From: Albula goreensis
Taxonomy: Eukaryota > Chordata > Actinopteri > Albuliformes > Albulidae
Assembly: GCA_022829145.1 (NCBI GenBank)
Contig: CM040755.1
Coordinates: 13,331,063-13,395,062, forward strand
Direction of reading: 5' to 3'
Length of the DNA stretch: 64,000 nt
Below, piece after piece: positions 13,301 to 26,010 of this stretch. Below the pieces are notes generated by a model. It worked only from the letters and a program-made list of their open reading frames with translations. It was not told the DNA's origin and did no database searches. Position 1 is the stretch's first letter. The number at the start of each line of letters is the position of its first letter. The position numbers and the translations under genes were made by a program.

Positions 13301-16300
13301 AAGAGCTGTAGTGATTGTTGCTGTTCCATCGCTCTTCATTTGAATGTCAACCATTTCATCGCTGACCCAACTCATTTCCTTTCCCTGATTTTCATGTACA
13401 TCTGCTGCACTGCTAGCCACTCATTAGACTTTTTCCGTGTGCACCATGCCATCACTGTTTGGAAAGCCATCTCCTCAGTTGGAAGAAAAAAAATCCCTTT
13501 TCTTTTTAAACGGGGGAAAAACACTGAAATCCCATTTTAAAATTTTAGTTCAGCAGTAGTTATTTTTGAATAATGTTTTAAACATAAGATAAATGGACAG
13601 TTTTGAGTCCTCTGTTGGTAAGGATAAAGGACTAAAATCGATTTTGATTACAATTCATTCTGGCGTCTACTTTCTCTTAAACTCCATAATTCATTAACTC
13701 AATATTAATAACCCCATCAGTATTTTGTTCCGCATTATTTTTTTTTTTACTGTGCTGTGTAAAACCGTCGCTGAAACTAACCCACATCCATCGACCGTAT
13801 CTGCTAACCTGGTTGTTAACGGTTTGCTTTGTCCACTGTGTTCACCATTTGTTAACAATTTGTTTGTCAACACAGACGTGGAGTTGTCATCACCTTCAGT
13901 CACAACAGTGGCGTCTGGCCGCATAGAGTCACCCCAAATCATTGCCACTCAGACACCTGAACTGTTTGGTTCAAGGAAATTTGTCCTCCAAGATGATCCA
14001 GCCACTTCACATTCTTTTGAGTCATTACCAGGTGTCCTGGATGGTAAGGCCTTTTCTGGGAATGCTCTATTGCTGAATGAAATCCTAAGTAGCTCTCACA
14101 ACATTTATGGTGCACACAATCCAGATATGCACACTTCCCTGTCTTTGTGTAGTGTGTAGTTGCTGGAATATATGGAAACACAATTCGATTGTATTTAATA
14201 AGACACTATCCAGGATTTCTCTCAGCTAATACAGCAATGATTTTCTTTTTTTTTCTGTTACTTGTCTATTTGTTTTTAACATGTTGTGTTCATCCATGTG
14301 GTTTATTTATGCATTTCTATGTATTTATTTCACATTCTTGAATTATTTTATCATTACTTTTCTGCTGGAAATATTTTTTCTTTCAACTTTCTTCGGACTT
14401 GCCTTGCTGCTGGGAAGCTTTCAGGATTTCTTTTCTAAAGGCCTTGCCATGAGTATCCCTAACTGAAAAAGTTCTTCTTTTAGCACATTTTGGAACTGCA
14501 CTGCGAGATGACTAACTCCTTAAAATGTCTGTGGTTACTAACAAACCTTTAAACCATTAAACCCATAATCATTAAATAGAATGCTCAATCCTCCTTTTGG
14601 CAATCTCAGCATACTATATATAGATAGTACATGACTTTGTTCAATCTTTATTTTGCCATGGCCTTGATAATTTTGAATGTTTTTCAAATAACTTTAACAG
14701 AAAACTAACCCCGTTCTTTAAATTGCATGTTATTATCAAAAGCAAAAATAATAAAAAATAATTATCCAATATTCATCTCTGTCGTAAAAACCACCCTGCC
14801 GCTAACACTTCTTTAAAAAACGCTTTTGACAGGTTTTCCCTCACACTTAAACTGGCTAACACTCCTGCAAACGAATCCGTACCATCTTAAACGTTCCTGG
14901 AAGACCTTGATGATTATTTGTTCACCTTATAACATATTTTAAAATAATAATTAGAGAAATTAATGGTTCTTAAGATTCTGTAATGATGTGCTTTTCAAGA
15001 AATGCCGCACTTGGAGTGGGTTTTCTTTCTTCGTAAAGTAATATGTAAATGTGAAAAATTCTGAATGCCAAATATGGCTGATCTACCCCCAAAGTAAATT
15101 CTTTATTCTGTGTTGAGTAGATGGCATTAAGTAAATTCAGAACATCCCTGTATGGTAAATAATCACAATTATAAAACAGCTAGAGATTTTTGTAATGTGT
15201 AGTTGGAAGAAAACAAAATAACATCTTTTGTTTTTAACTCTGATCTTTGTTATGAAATTGTGCTCTCCAGGTGTTTGGGAGGTTCGGTCAGGAGAATCCA
15301 ACCAGATGGTGCACATGAATGTCCTGATTACTTGCGTGTTTGCAGCCTTCCTTCTGGGGGCACTGATCGCAGGAATGGTTGTGTACTGCTACCGTGACGC
15401 CTTCCTACGTAAGCCCAGGAAGATCCACAAAGATGCAGAGTCCGCCCAGTCCTGTACAGACTCTGCTGGCAGCTTCGCCAAGCTCAATGGCCTGTTCGAC
15501 AGCCCTGTGAAGGAATATCAGCAGAACATAGATTCCCCCAAGCTTTATACAAACCTGCTGAGCAACGGGAAAGATGTCGGGCCTAACGGAGACACAAAGA
15601 CAATGATCCTGAGCAGCCAGTGTCAACCTCCGGAGCTGGCAGCCCTCCCAACCCCAGAATCTACACCTGTTCTTCAGCAGAAGGGCCTGCAGCCCATCAA
15701 GAACCAGTGGGAGAAGGCTCATGGCAAAATCAATGGTTCTCGTCGGGAGTCTCCACCAAAAAGCCCCCAGTACTTTCCCTCCAGTCCACCCCCCCACTCA
15801 CCACCGGGACATCCCCACATCCCCAGCGCTGTGGTCCTTCCTAACGCCACTCACGACTACCGGGCTTCCTTCACCAATGCAGCAGAAGTTCTGCGCTCTG
15901 AGAGAAAGCTACAAAACACGGACCAGCTGGCAAACCCTCGATCTAGCAGGAAAGACCACAGGCGGTCTGTGGATGCCAGGAATACCCTCAATGACCTGTT
16001 GAAACATTTTAGTGACAACAGTAGCAACCCTAAAGCCATCATGGTGGATGTGCCCAAGTCCCGGCAAAACATGATGCTGGATCCTATGGTGAACATGACG
16101 GAGATACCACCCAAAGTCCCCAGCAGGGAAGCATCGCTGTATTCCCCCTCCTCATCCCTGCCCAGAAACAGTCCCACAAAAAGGGTCGACGTGCCAACCA
16201 CACCAACCACGCCCACGGGACAAATGAACACTTTAGAAAGACAGCGGGGCTACCACAGGAACTCCTCACAGAGGCACTCCATATCAGCCCTTCCTAAAAA

Positions 16301-16583
16301 CATTAACTCTTCAAATGGGGCTGTCGTATCACGGCAACCCAGCATGAACAGAGGGGGGTACATACCCCCTGCGCCGCCTTCCAGGCTGGACTCACATGGG
16401 GTACCTGTGGGGGTCCACCAACAGCCTTCTGTCTCCAGACAGAGCAGTTACAGTGGGCAGGGCTCCCTGCCTCGTACAGGGGTCAAGAGAACACCCTCTT
16501 TAAAACCAGACGTTCCTCCAAAACCCAACGGGTTTGTCCCACAGACTACACAAATGAGGGTAGTGAATAAATACAGTTACTAA
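7396..16583 (+). CDS. sema6d: Semaphorin-6D (transmembrane class 6 semaphorin)
   Basis: Coding exons: 7396-7507, 8021-8132, 8335-8395, 8528-8590, 8749-8850, 9058-9148, 9445-9564, 9933-10021, 10716-10933, 11058-11189, 11425-11580, 11703-11876, 12094-12234, 12454-12531, 12680-12738, 13111-13167, 13876-14043 and 15271-16583. All have AG/GT borders and the frame is kept throughout (3246 nt, 1081 residues with both cassettes). The start has a strong context (gagccATGG) and opens a signal peptide of about 21 residues. The sema domain covers roughly residues 27-515, followed by a PSI module ([11 protein letters not shown]). A single membrane span lies at about 662-683. The long cytoplasmic tail is rich in Ser/Pro, carries proline motifs (KPDVPPKP) and ends NKYSY. 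Identity to human SEMA6D is very high across the sema domain (for example [20 protein letters not shown]). Known family role: plexin-A ligand and reverse-signalling receptor in axon guidance and heart development. The gene is convergent with myef2. Splice ends come from consensus and frame, not transcripts. Confidence 0.96.
13111..13167 (+). CDS. sema6d: sema6d cassette exon 1 (57 nt, juxtamembrane)
   Basis: This exon reads [20 protein letters not shown] across its borders and matches the human SEMA6D segment with TTPDYK and GPTSG. It begins and ends in phase 1 and is 57 nt long, so skipping keeps the frame and joins GDCH directly to the VWEV segment of the last exon. Human isoforms differ by this segment. 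It lies between the PSI module and the membrane span, so it lengthens the extracellular stalk. Confidence 0.85.
13876..14043 (+). CDS. sema6d: sema6d cassette exon 2 (168 nt, long-stalk isoform)
   Basis: The exon is 168 nt (56 codons), phase 1 at both ends, with acceptor CAACACAG and donor GATG|GTAAGG. It encodes a Ser/Thr-rich stalk that resembles the long-isoform segment of human SEMA6D; shared words include [14 protein letters not shown] against human DMEVSSSSVTTMAS, and [10 protein letters not shown] against SRKFVVQDDP. It is optional without frameshift. The 5' half is better conserved than the 3' half. Use in this species needs RNA evidence. Confidence 0.85.
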
Positions 16584-19260
16584 AGAGTGCACACAACTGG
16601 TTTCACTCTGTAGAAGAACTGAAGGCTTTAAGGGTAAGGCCTAAGGAGGGTTTTCTGATGTTGCTGGAAATCCCGACTGCACGTTTGAAAATGGAAATTA
16701 CAAGTGGCCAAAGAAGCTACTTAGGGCAGCGTCTCCTCCTTTTTTTGTTTTACGTCTTTCAAAGCGTAAACCGTTGGCCTGTTCAGAAGTATTCTTTTTC
16801 TAACCGAGGACACAGGGTTGGTCCTGACATCTGTTGTGCTCATGTATCTACAGCCAGGAGAACAAACTGCATGGAGGAACATGATTGTTCATTTTATGCA
16901 GCTTTGCCATTCCAGCATAAGAGATTTAACACCCAAGAATACTTGAAGAATGGGTTTCATTATTCACTGCCACTGAGCACTGTCTTCCCATTAAATGTGA
17001 ACATTCACGAAACAAGAACAAATGTATGCATTTGTCAAGCCTGTCAAAAGAAATTCTAAAACATTAAATGTAATATATGTGGGATCGCAAACATATGACC
17101 TTGACTTAAAATGCATCTATAAACGATTGTAGCAGAGACATTTCATTTGGGGCAGAACGCTGGCCACAGACGAAGGTTAATCCTGTGTGCAACATGCACA
17201 CAGGCAGCGGGATGCACTTATAATATCTGTTGTGCAGTCAGTCAGTTTAAAACAGGAACAACTTGTTAGCCGTAAAACTACTTTCTAAGGTACATTAATA
17301 TTAGATTTTTATGGACGTTAATGGACGTTTCGTGGACATTAATGTACAGACATTAATCATGGGTTAGCTGTACGTGCGATGAATGTCCAGGGTACCTACT
17401 TGGAATACAATTTTAACTCACTGGGAAATTACTAAACGTATTTGCTGCTATGGGTTAATATGACAATGTCGTTTGTGCATTTTGGACTCAAAAGCATTGC
17501 TTCCATTTAGCTCTGGTTGTCTTGTGTGCATTTTGGTTCTCAAGGTGTGCCAGTTGACCGGCGTGCAGCTACGCTACTTAATCAGAGGCTTGCCAAGCAA
17601 GCCACTGTGTACTGTCTCTGTGGGTTAAGTATGTGGTTTCGAGGGAGGCTCTTGATAGTTTCACTTAAAAAAAAATGCTGATGCTGGTCATTTGGGGAAT
17701 GGCCTGGGTGAGTGGAAGTAATATTGGAGATGGCACTTTCCCTGATAGCCTTGCCCTATGTCTCATCAAGGTCCTGGACTGCATGGCCGCCGTGTGTTTT
17801 TCAATCGAGGCCCATCTTTGAGGAACCTCATACAGTGCATCTCTGTATGCCAAAATGCATGTCTGTCACTATAGCTTTTGTCTCTGTGTGTTCATGACAA
17901 CTAAAAACAAACAGAACCACATTTGTACTGATCCTACTTTTCTGAAAAGGGGAAAATTAGCTTCTTTCAGTTTCTGGAACAAGAGCAAAACTCAGCAGCT
18001 AGATATCAAATGGTAATTGTGCAATTGTTAATGAGAGTAACCATTGCGTCCTGAAAAAAAATGTCATGCCGGTAATGACAATATTGTGTATATATAAATA
18101 TAAATACGTAAATATTTTTTAGGCAAGTTTACCTGAATCTGTGCATTGTGTGCCTTATTCAATTAATGATATAGAAACTGTTCATTTTTGTTGAACATTA
18201 TGCATCACATTCACTAGATTACAGTGAGAAATACAGTGAGAGGGCTGTGTAGAGAATTCTACTATAAAACTGCAGGTTTGTGGAAATAAGAGCCGATTTA
18301 GTGACAAACATTCCATTTCAGGATACGAGATCAAATTAAAAACATGATGGCCTCACTTAACTGATCGAAACTTTATTTTACAGGCTTTCCCTGTTGTAAG
18401 AAAACAGCACTTCTATGTGCAATCCTTGTGCTTAAACAGGGTGCTAATTTGTCACACTGAGGTGCCATGCAGACAGAAGTTGTAATAACTGGGTACGTGA
18501 ACCTGTTGAAATAGTGTTTCAGTTGTCAAATTTAATACTTAATAAACAGATGGGCGTAACATTAAAAAATAATGAAGTCAATTGGATGAATGATGATGTC
18601 TGGTTAATTGTCTTTTGCAAACAGCACGGTTGAGAGATAGGAGAGGGTTTCCAACGTATGTTTCCATTTGGGGAATGTGGTATAAAAAAGACATTCAATT
18701 TAAATATATTACTGATATTATTGAAGAGGCCATTACTAAGTTTCAGTATCTTAGAGTGCAGTTGTACTTAAACTGAGATGCCAGTTGTCTGTATGAGCCC
18801 AAAGTTCCATTTTGTTTACAAACAATGATTGTATTTTTTAAATTGCCTATTGATTAAGTTGGATGTCTCTACCTGCAAACAACTGGTTTTTGTACAAAGT
18901 GAGAGCCGTACATGTATTTGATTCTCAAAGGTCTGTATTGTCAAGCTGCCTTGTATATTGCAATATGAATTCAGTCTTTATTCTGACTTCTTCAAGCCTT
19001 TACATTTCAGTCGCAATGCTTTGTGTGCAAATAAACCAAGAATTGTCAACATTTTCATTTTTAATACTGTGCAAATTTGCAGCCAGAAAAACAGTTGTAT
19101 GTTTTACAGAGTATTTTAACGTGTAGATATGTTGTAAACTTGTACTGTGAATGTGTAAATAATTTATGGTCATTGGTTTTGGATATTTTCATTTTGTCAG
19201 TTTTTGTTTTTTAACACAGCATGTATAGTTGAAATAAACATAACTGCACAGAAGGATTAG
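16584..19260 (+). other. sema6d: sema6d 3' untranslated region
   Basis: About 2.7 kb of AT-rich sequence follows the stop codon and contains no further exon. AATAAA signals are at 18541-18546, 19030-19035 and 19233-19238; the last is followed by a plausible end near 19255. TGTANATA words at 18087-18094 and 19154-19161 match the Pumilio consensus, which fits a regulated neuronal transcript but may be chance in AT-rich DNA. A short local repetition of the words gacgttaatg and gacattaatg is seen near 17310-17360. The exact 3' end is inferred. Confidence 0.7.
19233..19238 (+). terminator. sema6d: Distal poly(A) signal of sema6d
   Basis: AATAAA is the last such signal before the sequence changes to gene-poor DNA, 2650 nt past the sema6d stop. 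It is followed by a CA-containing stretch where cleavage is plausible. Confidence 0.6.
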
Positions 19261-22200
19261 CTCTGAAAGGTGGTGCCTTTTAAGATTTCATAAGCAGGTG
19301 GTTCTGCGATCTGTGAAATTCATCTGAGAGGGTTATAGCTAAATGTCTGCTAGTATTGACTCCATGTTCCTTTTATTCAATGTGTAATAGAACATATCCT
19401 CTACGTACTGTTTGTTTTTCTTCGCATTTGCCATAATCCACCATCCCAACTCACATCTTTCCTATTTTGCATATTATCCCTTTACGCAAGTATGTACTTT
19501 ATGGAAGTGATTCAGATGAAGGTAGTAACTCCTGAAAAAGAGGTATGCTGTGATCGTAGCAACCATCCCATCCCTGAATCTTTTCCGTAACCACCTGAAA
19601 ATGGACTCATTTGATTAGATCCCAGACCACCTTCAACATGGCTAACTCTTGTCCAGCTGAGGTATGTGCTTTAACAATAATTTGGAAAGAGCAAACACTG
19701 TAGGATCTTCAATTGTGACCTATTAAAAGATACTAAAAAAAAAGATACTAAAATCATATATTCCTCCACCTACTTAATATTAAATACCCAAATGGTAGAA
19801 CTGATTTCCTGTGTGCTTGTATTTTGATCTGGCCCAACTGTGCCCCATCTGTTAACTCCCATGGCTTGCACAGAGCCACCCTGACAGGCAGACACTTGCC
19901 CTTCCTACACCTTATAGTGCTGGTGACCCAGAACTGCTTGTTCCTCCTGTCAGATTAATGACCAGTGGTTGCCAGAGTTGTCTTTTTTCTCACTGCCTCT
20001 GAAACATTTTGTATATGACAAAGCTTTGCATTTTTTTATCTATCATCCAGAGCCATGCAGAAAAATCAGCCTTTCACAAAGTGACTCAGACATTCGTACT
20101 GCATAAGGGGAATGCTGAAACATTCCATGCCCCTATATATCAGCCCTTTTCGTATCTGTCGACCCAGCACACTGTTGCCATCCCCGGGAAAAAGAAGTCA
20201 GTTAAAAGGTTTGCCATCTTGTAAAGGACTGGATACAGAGAAGGTCTTGCAGATTCACTGCCTAGCAAGTGAAGCGCGACATTTTTCAGCCAAGTTTCAA
20301 TATTTAAGTGGTGTGTGAGGACAGTTGCTCGCTGGCTGTAATGAGTTAAGTACAGAGCTTAATAAAACCCTTTACAGCTGATTCTCAGCATCAAACAGCC
20401 ATTATTGTAGAAAATCATTCGGAATTACTTTGAAGCGGCAAGGAAAGCATAATCCTCCTCGGTCAATATTACACTAATTTAAAGGTCTCCAATGTGAGGC
20501 TGACATTGATGCACTGCCCAAAGAAGGATTTATTTTTAGGCTCAACTTGTTTTGAAGTTTCAGTCCAGTGGAGAGCAAGCCACCACAGATATCAGTGGGA
20601 AAGTTTCCCCGAGTCTTCTGTAGCTCTGGCACACAACATCTGGTAGGCCCATTCCGTGCAGCTGTTCTGCACCTCAGTAAAGTGCAGTACAGAGATACAA
20701 TCTAATGTATCTAAAATAAGGGATCAAAAAAAAGGAAAAAAAACACCCATTCTATCCAAGTTGTGACTCACAGAATGTACAGTAATTACACTGAACACTG
20801 AAGGATGGCATTTTCTGAAACCCTCAGCTTATCTCGCGTGATTCATTGTGTTGTCATTATCGCAGCAGACAAAGCGTTGTTTAATGGGCTCTGGCTTTCT
20901 GCCGCATCCGGGGACATCTTTCACTGCTCCACATTAAAATGTCATGCTTATAGGGACGCTATCAATCTAAAGGTCATGTTCCAATCAGATTCAATACCAT
21001 AGACAACAACACTGAAATCCATGCAATAGTTTATGTGTGCTGTATAACTGTTACCAGAGTTCTATGTACTTGAGTTGTGATTATCAGTAAAAGTGATGTG
21101 CAAGGTCAAACAAACTGTGTCTACAGGCTGACCAAACTTTAAACAAACATAAGAATTTGTCATACAGCCAATTTAAAATTATAGTTTCACATCTTTTGGA
21201 ATATATCTCAGCAGAGCGAAACTATTGATCTATTGTGGTGAAAGATTGCACAAAAGCATAGGCATCAGGTAAGTTGGGGCCGCTTGTCCCCACCACTTTT
21301 TGTTGCGGCCCATTTCGCCCCCACCACTTTTTGAAAGCCCTTAGTTGAACCTGTCGTTGTCCCCAGCAGTTTTTCAAAACAAACTGACACCCATGTACAA
21401 AAGGCATTTTTACATCTCTACAGTGTTTATTTGAAAGAATAAAATTGTTCCAACACGTATAAGTATAAACCCATTACATTTTCCATAAAAAACCATGTGT
21501 CTTTGTAGGATAAATGTTTTAGGCACACACAGACTCAAATGTCTTAAAAACAAAACAACAAAAAAAATCCTCCAGTACAAAAGACGTGTCTATCTTCAGT
21601 GCATTACGGTGTTTATCAAAACTGAAGAGGCCTCTCTAAGGATAGCCACCACTTTGTTTTCACCATGTGAACCGAAGCCCCATTTTATGAAGGCGCTTTT
21701 GTGTGCCCCTGTCACCGTTCCTGTAGGTCCACAAGAAGCTCTTCATTTACTTTCACCAAGAGCGTTTGAAAAATCGCACCTCATAGTAACCGAAAGAGGG
21801 TTTTTTTTTTTCCCCCCCCCTTCTTTTTTGAAAGCTTTCACATGGTGGCGGTACATTCCGAATGCTCCTCACTCTTAGAGCAGGCTGGGAGCGAGGCCCT
21901 CTGATTCTCATGCAGCTCGCATCATCTCATTTCCCCTTCCCTCAGATGGATAAATAACGGAGGGCAGAGCAAACAGGCAGAGTGTTTCTCTCCTTTCATT
22001 GATGCAGCCCATAGCCCTGCCGCCTTCTTTTTGGACTCAATTGTTTTTAACAATACATGGGACACGCTATTTACTTTTAAGCTGGGGAGGTTAGGGAACC
22101 AATGGCCAAACAAGTCAGATCACTCACAGTTCAAGTACATTTCCAGAGGAATGAATCCTCACTATAACCGCCGATAACCACGCAAAGCTACTTTTAATAC

Positions 22201-23815
22201 AGTGGTAGCAATTACACCAGAAACCACTTTCAGAAATTCAACTTTTTTTCAGTGCTTAAAAAGTGAAACACTTCATTATAATTTGCCACGTTACCTATCA
22301 AATCTTTATGGGAAGAGAGAAAGAAAAAAAAACAATTACACAAAACCACACAGAGCAAAATGTGCTTGTATGTCAGGTACCACAAAAATAGTTATATCAT
22401 GCTATTTATAGGATACTTTCAGAGATCCAGCTCAATATATGACAAGAAGAGATGTTCCACGACATAAACAGGATTCTTTACAGACCTTTAAAATTATGGT
22501 CACTCATGCAGACAAGCCAGCGGGGCTATTCTGACTGATGCTAAAATGTAAACTAACAGAAGTAATGAAAAACAAATTGGTCTATATTTAACAGCTTATG
22601 TTCATTTTCTCTTCCAGCCTGGCCTCAGCCAGGCAGAATCAATTTGATGAAGTAATCAGGGTGCTGAGCCTCATTAGCATGGAGAGCCTGCGTTCTGGGT
22701 TAGGTTTATGGAATGGCAAACCTAAAATGTTGGTTTGCTGCACTTAATGTTGTGAACTTAAACCCAAATAACTTCTTAATGAGGTGATTATCACACAGCC
22801 AAAGTATGTTGTACTTCTCTTGTTATTCACTGTTATGGTGATGTCATTCACATCAGTTTTTTATTATTTAGTATAACTCATGAAAGGCTCTTCCACCCAC
22901 AACAAATACACATGCCTTATGAATAAAATAAATAAACACTCATTGCTGCTGATATCCTGTCGACTTATAAGATTTTGCATCTGCGGATTAGTGAACTTTA
23001 TCAGCCCAAGAAGTCATGTTCGCGTGGATAAAGAATTCTCGACTTTGATTTTTGGTTCATCATACAGACACGATCATGTTCTGCTATATTTTTGACCAGA
23101 GACCAGAGAGGTGTAGTTTGTAAATAGAATTAAAGCCTTGGCAGGCATGCATTCACAAATGAAAAGACTACAGCTAACATCTGTCAAACTGATTAAAATT
23201 AAACAGAAGCCAATATATGTACATAGGTTGTATATGACTCTTAAGTGAAACTTAAATCAACATTTTTTTTTTTTTTTCATTTCCTGAAAATGAAAAAATG
23301 ATCACAAAAACAGACTAGTCATATAAAAGGTACTCTGCTTGGAGGATGGCTGCAAAGTCTGTGATTGTGCTTCCTTTTTTCTTTCCTATTTCTTCACTTC
23401 CATCACAAGTCTCTGTTTGCAGATTCAAAACCATATCATAGGCGAGGCTTCTTGCACACGTCAGCTACCACCAGAGGGGCTGCTCCCCACCTGCGTGCGA
23501 AGGGACAGGAACTGACACGCCCAGCAGGTGCGTGCAGCCGTGACAAAGCACCCACGTGTGGGCTCACCTGGAGTGTCTGAGGCAGGGCAGGGGTTGGGAG
23601 GAGCCAGGCTAGGGACAGCAGGGGAAGTCCCTGCCAGACCGTTTACACGGGAACACACCTTGTTATTGTACCAGCCAGCTGCACCTTTCTTTCCATCTCT
23701 GGAAACTGAGAGCGGCCTTCTGGGGGATAAGACACAAATTAATCACTTCATGACTCGGAGGCTGCTCCGTCACTGTTAAGCCTCTGCAATTCCCTTACTG
23801 CAAGTGTGTCAGACT
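19261..23815. other. Gene-poor spacer between sema6d and myef2, part 1
   Basis: No coding exon is recognisable on either strand. Patches at about 20330-20690 and 22590-22760 are complex, AT-balanced and look like conserved non-coding elements; this is an impression, not a measured conservation. A small repeat cluster at 21270-21375 is listed separately. The mammalian neighbour SLC24A5 would be expected somewhere in this spacer, but none of its hallmark segments (such as the GATFMAAGSSAPEL repeat motif) was seen. Confidence 0.5.
21270..21375 (-). repeat. Degenerate local repeat of a CCCCACCACTTTTT unit
   Basis: Three imperfect copies follow one another: gtccccaccacttttt, gcccccaccacttttt and gtccccagcagtttttc, spaced about 28 and 57 bases apart. 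The unit resembles a low-copy interspersed word I associate with fish genomes, perhaps the end of a decayed transposon. The family was not identified. Confidence 0.4.
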
Positions 23816-23988
23816 CCAGTCCTGGAGCGCTACAGTGCCTGCTGCGTTTTCTTGTGTTTCAGCACTTGGGTGCTTTAAAGCCATTGGTTGGTAAGGAGTC
23901 TGCAGAATTTACCTCCGCAGGTCCAAACTGGCTGCTGATTGAAAGGAAACAACAAAAAACTACAGACACTCCAATCTTCCAGGACTGG
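23816..23988. mobile_element. Short non-autonomous DNA transposon (MITE-like)
   Basis: The 173-bp block starts with ccagtcctgg and ends with its exact reverse complement ccaggactgg. Similarity of the inverted ends continues imperfectly inward (agcgctacagtgcctg on the left against the reverse of the right end, agattggagtgtctgt). It has no coding capacity. The sequence is of a type I recall as widespread in fish genomes and transcripts. Target-site duplications were not clear, and the superfamily is not assigned. Confidence 0.55.
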
Positions 23989-24734
23989 GTTTTTATATCC
24001 TTCCTTCTTGGCTTTATTATTCGAAGCTCCCCTCTGAAGCACCTTTCACAAAAGCAGTACCCTTTCTGCAGCTTGCAAAAGAAAACAAGCCTCAGTCTTT
24101 ATTTTTCCACCATTCTCACTCCTGGCTCTCAGGGTGTAAATCAATAGTCATAATTATTCCACAACCTAACCCTCAGTTTAAATGATACCCCCCCCCCAGA
24201 AACTGCTGTTTTTCCTCACCTATTTTCCTCTCCATGGGTCTGCCAAAAATTAAGTTCAGATCACAGGGAACAGAAACAAGTGTGCAGGGGCTTCTACACA
24301 GATCAATATGACATAACCACAGTGACACAGCAATGATTTCACTCCAGACATTTTCCCACTCAATGCTGTGCTTTTGTGCTGAATAAGATAACCAATTTTT
24401 CCATGGTGAGAGCATGAGCTAATGACTGTAGCATCCCACACCACACTCTCTGTGCAGTGACACAAAAATAACAATTCTCAGAAAGCAAACACAAGGTACA
24501 GAAATTGTTCAGTTTTGCTGGGTTGACACATCAGATGTAATCACCAAAGAGGAGTAAATGTCCATGTCAGAATGGGAACAATCAACCTACATCAAGCATT
24601 TGCAGGTATGCCTAATTGAAGGTAAGGGAATGTTTTTGGTCATGATAAAATGACAACCCATTGGAAAGCCCTCAGTGCATCTGAACTGAGGGGAAGTGAC
24701 CTTGTGTGACATGCATAAGGGTGGGGGAAGTGGG

Positions 24735-24960
24735 GGACAGTGTGTGTTCACTGTGTCTTATTTGTGCATGTGTATAGAGCAAGGGCAGACAGTCTGTTTT
24801 CATGTCATGTTATGTATGTATTTGTCATATTTGTTGTATTTTATGTTTATATAGTATTTGTATGGGGGGGTGAGCAGGTTGTGATACATACATGTGTGTG
24901 TGTCTTGTCTATTTTGTGGTTTGCGTGACATACAAACACATCATGTGAGCGTGTATTACA
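24735..24960 (+). repeat. TG-rich low-complexity tract
   Basis: An imperfect run of TG, TGTTT and TGTATG words reads as a decayed microsatellite. Any reading frame through it is an artefact of composition. Confidence 0.5.
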
Positions 24961-25124
24961 GGTGGGGTGTGGGGTTATGAAGAATAGCAGGGAGCTGTTT
25001 AAAAGCCTGCAAGTGGAAAGCTACTGGTGAAACCACAGGGGATTGATGGGCCATTGTGTAAAACAGTTCAGTTCTTCTAAAAACCCCAACTGCCATTGGG
25101 CAAGGTAAATTAGAGTCATTAGCT

Positions 25125-25590
25125 ATGTCAGAATGTCCATACTACGCCCTATACAGTAGGCTAAAATTTGTATGTACAGTAAGTAGTAACGAACGAGTAG
25201 TACAAGAATGTTACCCGGATGGCCTACTACTTCCAGTAAAATTTTGCAGTGTGGAAACACTGGACATTGTGCTATCCCAGAAGGCTGTTCGTGTGGCGAT
25301 ACAACAAAAGAAAAAAAAATCCTACAAAGACTTTTTTTTTTTAAATAAAGCACAGTTTAGGAAAATTTTTGTCAGTAAGTAGACTAATGAATGAGCAAAT
25401 GAATGAGCAAATTTCCCGTTTCGTGGGGACGGATGTACGTCAGTTGAAGACATCCGGCTGCGAGACTGAAAAAATGACAGCCACAGTGTGTCCGAATGCT
25501 AACATACTGCAGATTTGTGACTGGCACTACAGTGACGGAAGAGCAGTACGACTTCAACGGATTTCAGTAGGCACTATATAGTAGCCCATT
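25125..25590. mobile_element. DNA-transposon-like relic
   Basis: The block is bounded by related words in inverted orientation: catactacgccctatacagt on the left, and cagtaggcactatatagtag on the right. In between are tgtccgaatgct and further agtagt words typical of non-autonomous DNA elements in fish. It carries an A-rich and T-rich interior tract and no transposase frame. Boundaries and family are uncertain. Confidence 0.4.
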
Positions 25591-25739
25591 TCACATTCAG
25601 CAATTGTATTCCTCTGACCATGACATATTGCACATAGAGTGAATCCACTGTTACAATTTGTGTTCATTCAGCCATACAGTATGATTTTGTTCACAAATAG
25701 ATGCACCATTATGATGTGTGTGATGTCCAGAGCAGAGAC

Positions 25740-26010
25740 AAAATAGTGGAAACAATATTTATTGAATTGTAAACATTTAGACCTTCCTTTGCTTTTTGAG
25801 CAGCTTCAGTCATGGTTGTACAGGTTTGGAACTGTTTCTAGTGAAATAATGGACCATTCTTTGAGAAGAAAAGCGTCCAGTTCATTGAGAGATGATGGAG
25901 GTGAAATCTGCTCCCATGACCTCCCAATGAGGGCTCAATAATGTTTGGATCAGGTGATTGCAGAAGTCATGGAAGTTGCTGGAATCATATCATGCACCTG
26001 GGCACTTAAA
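25740..26010 (-). pseudogene. Decayed Tc1/mariner-like transposase fragment
   Basis: Read on the minus strand, the block gives pieces of the C-terminal part of a Tc1-type transposase. A SPDPNIIEPS segment (about 25929-25958) corresponds to the usual SPDLNPIE motif that holds the last catalytic Glu. It is followed by PPSSLNELDAFLLKEWSII and ETVPNLY, then a degraded terminus. Stops and shifts between the pieces make it non-functional. Neither terminal inverted repeat could be placed with certainty. Confidence 0.55.
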
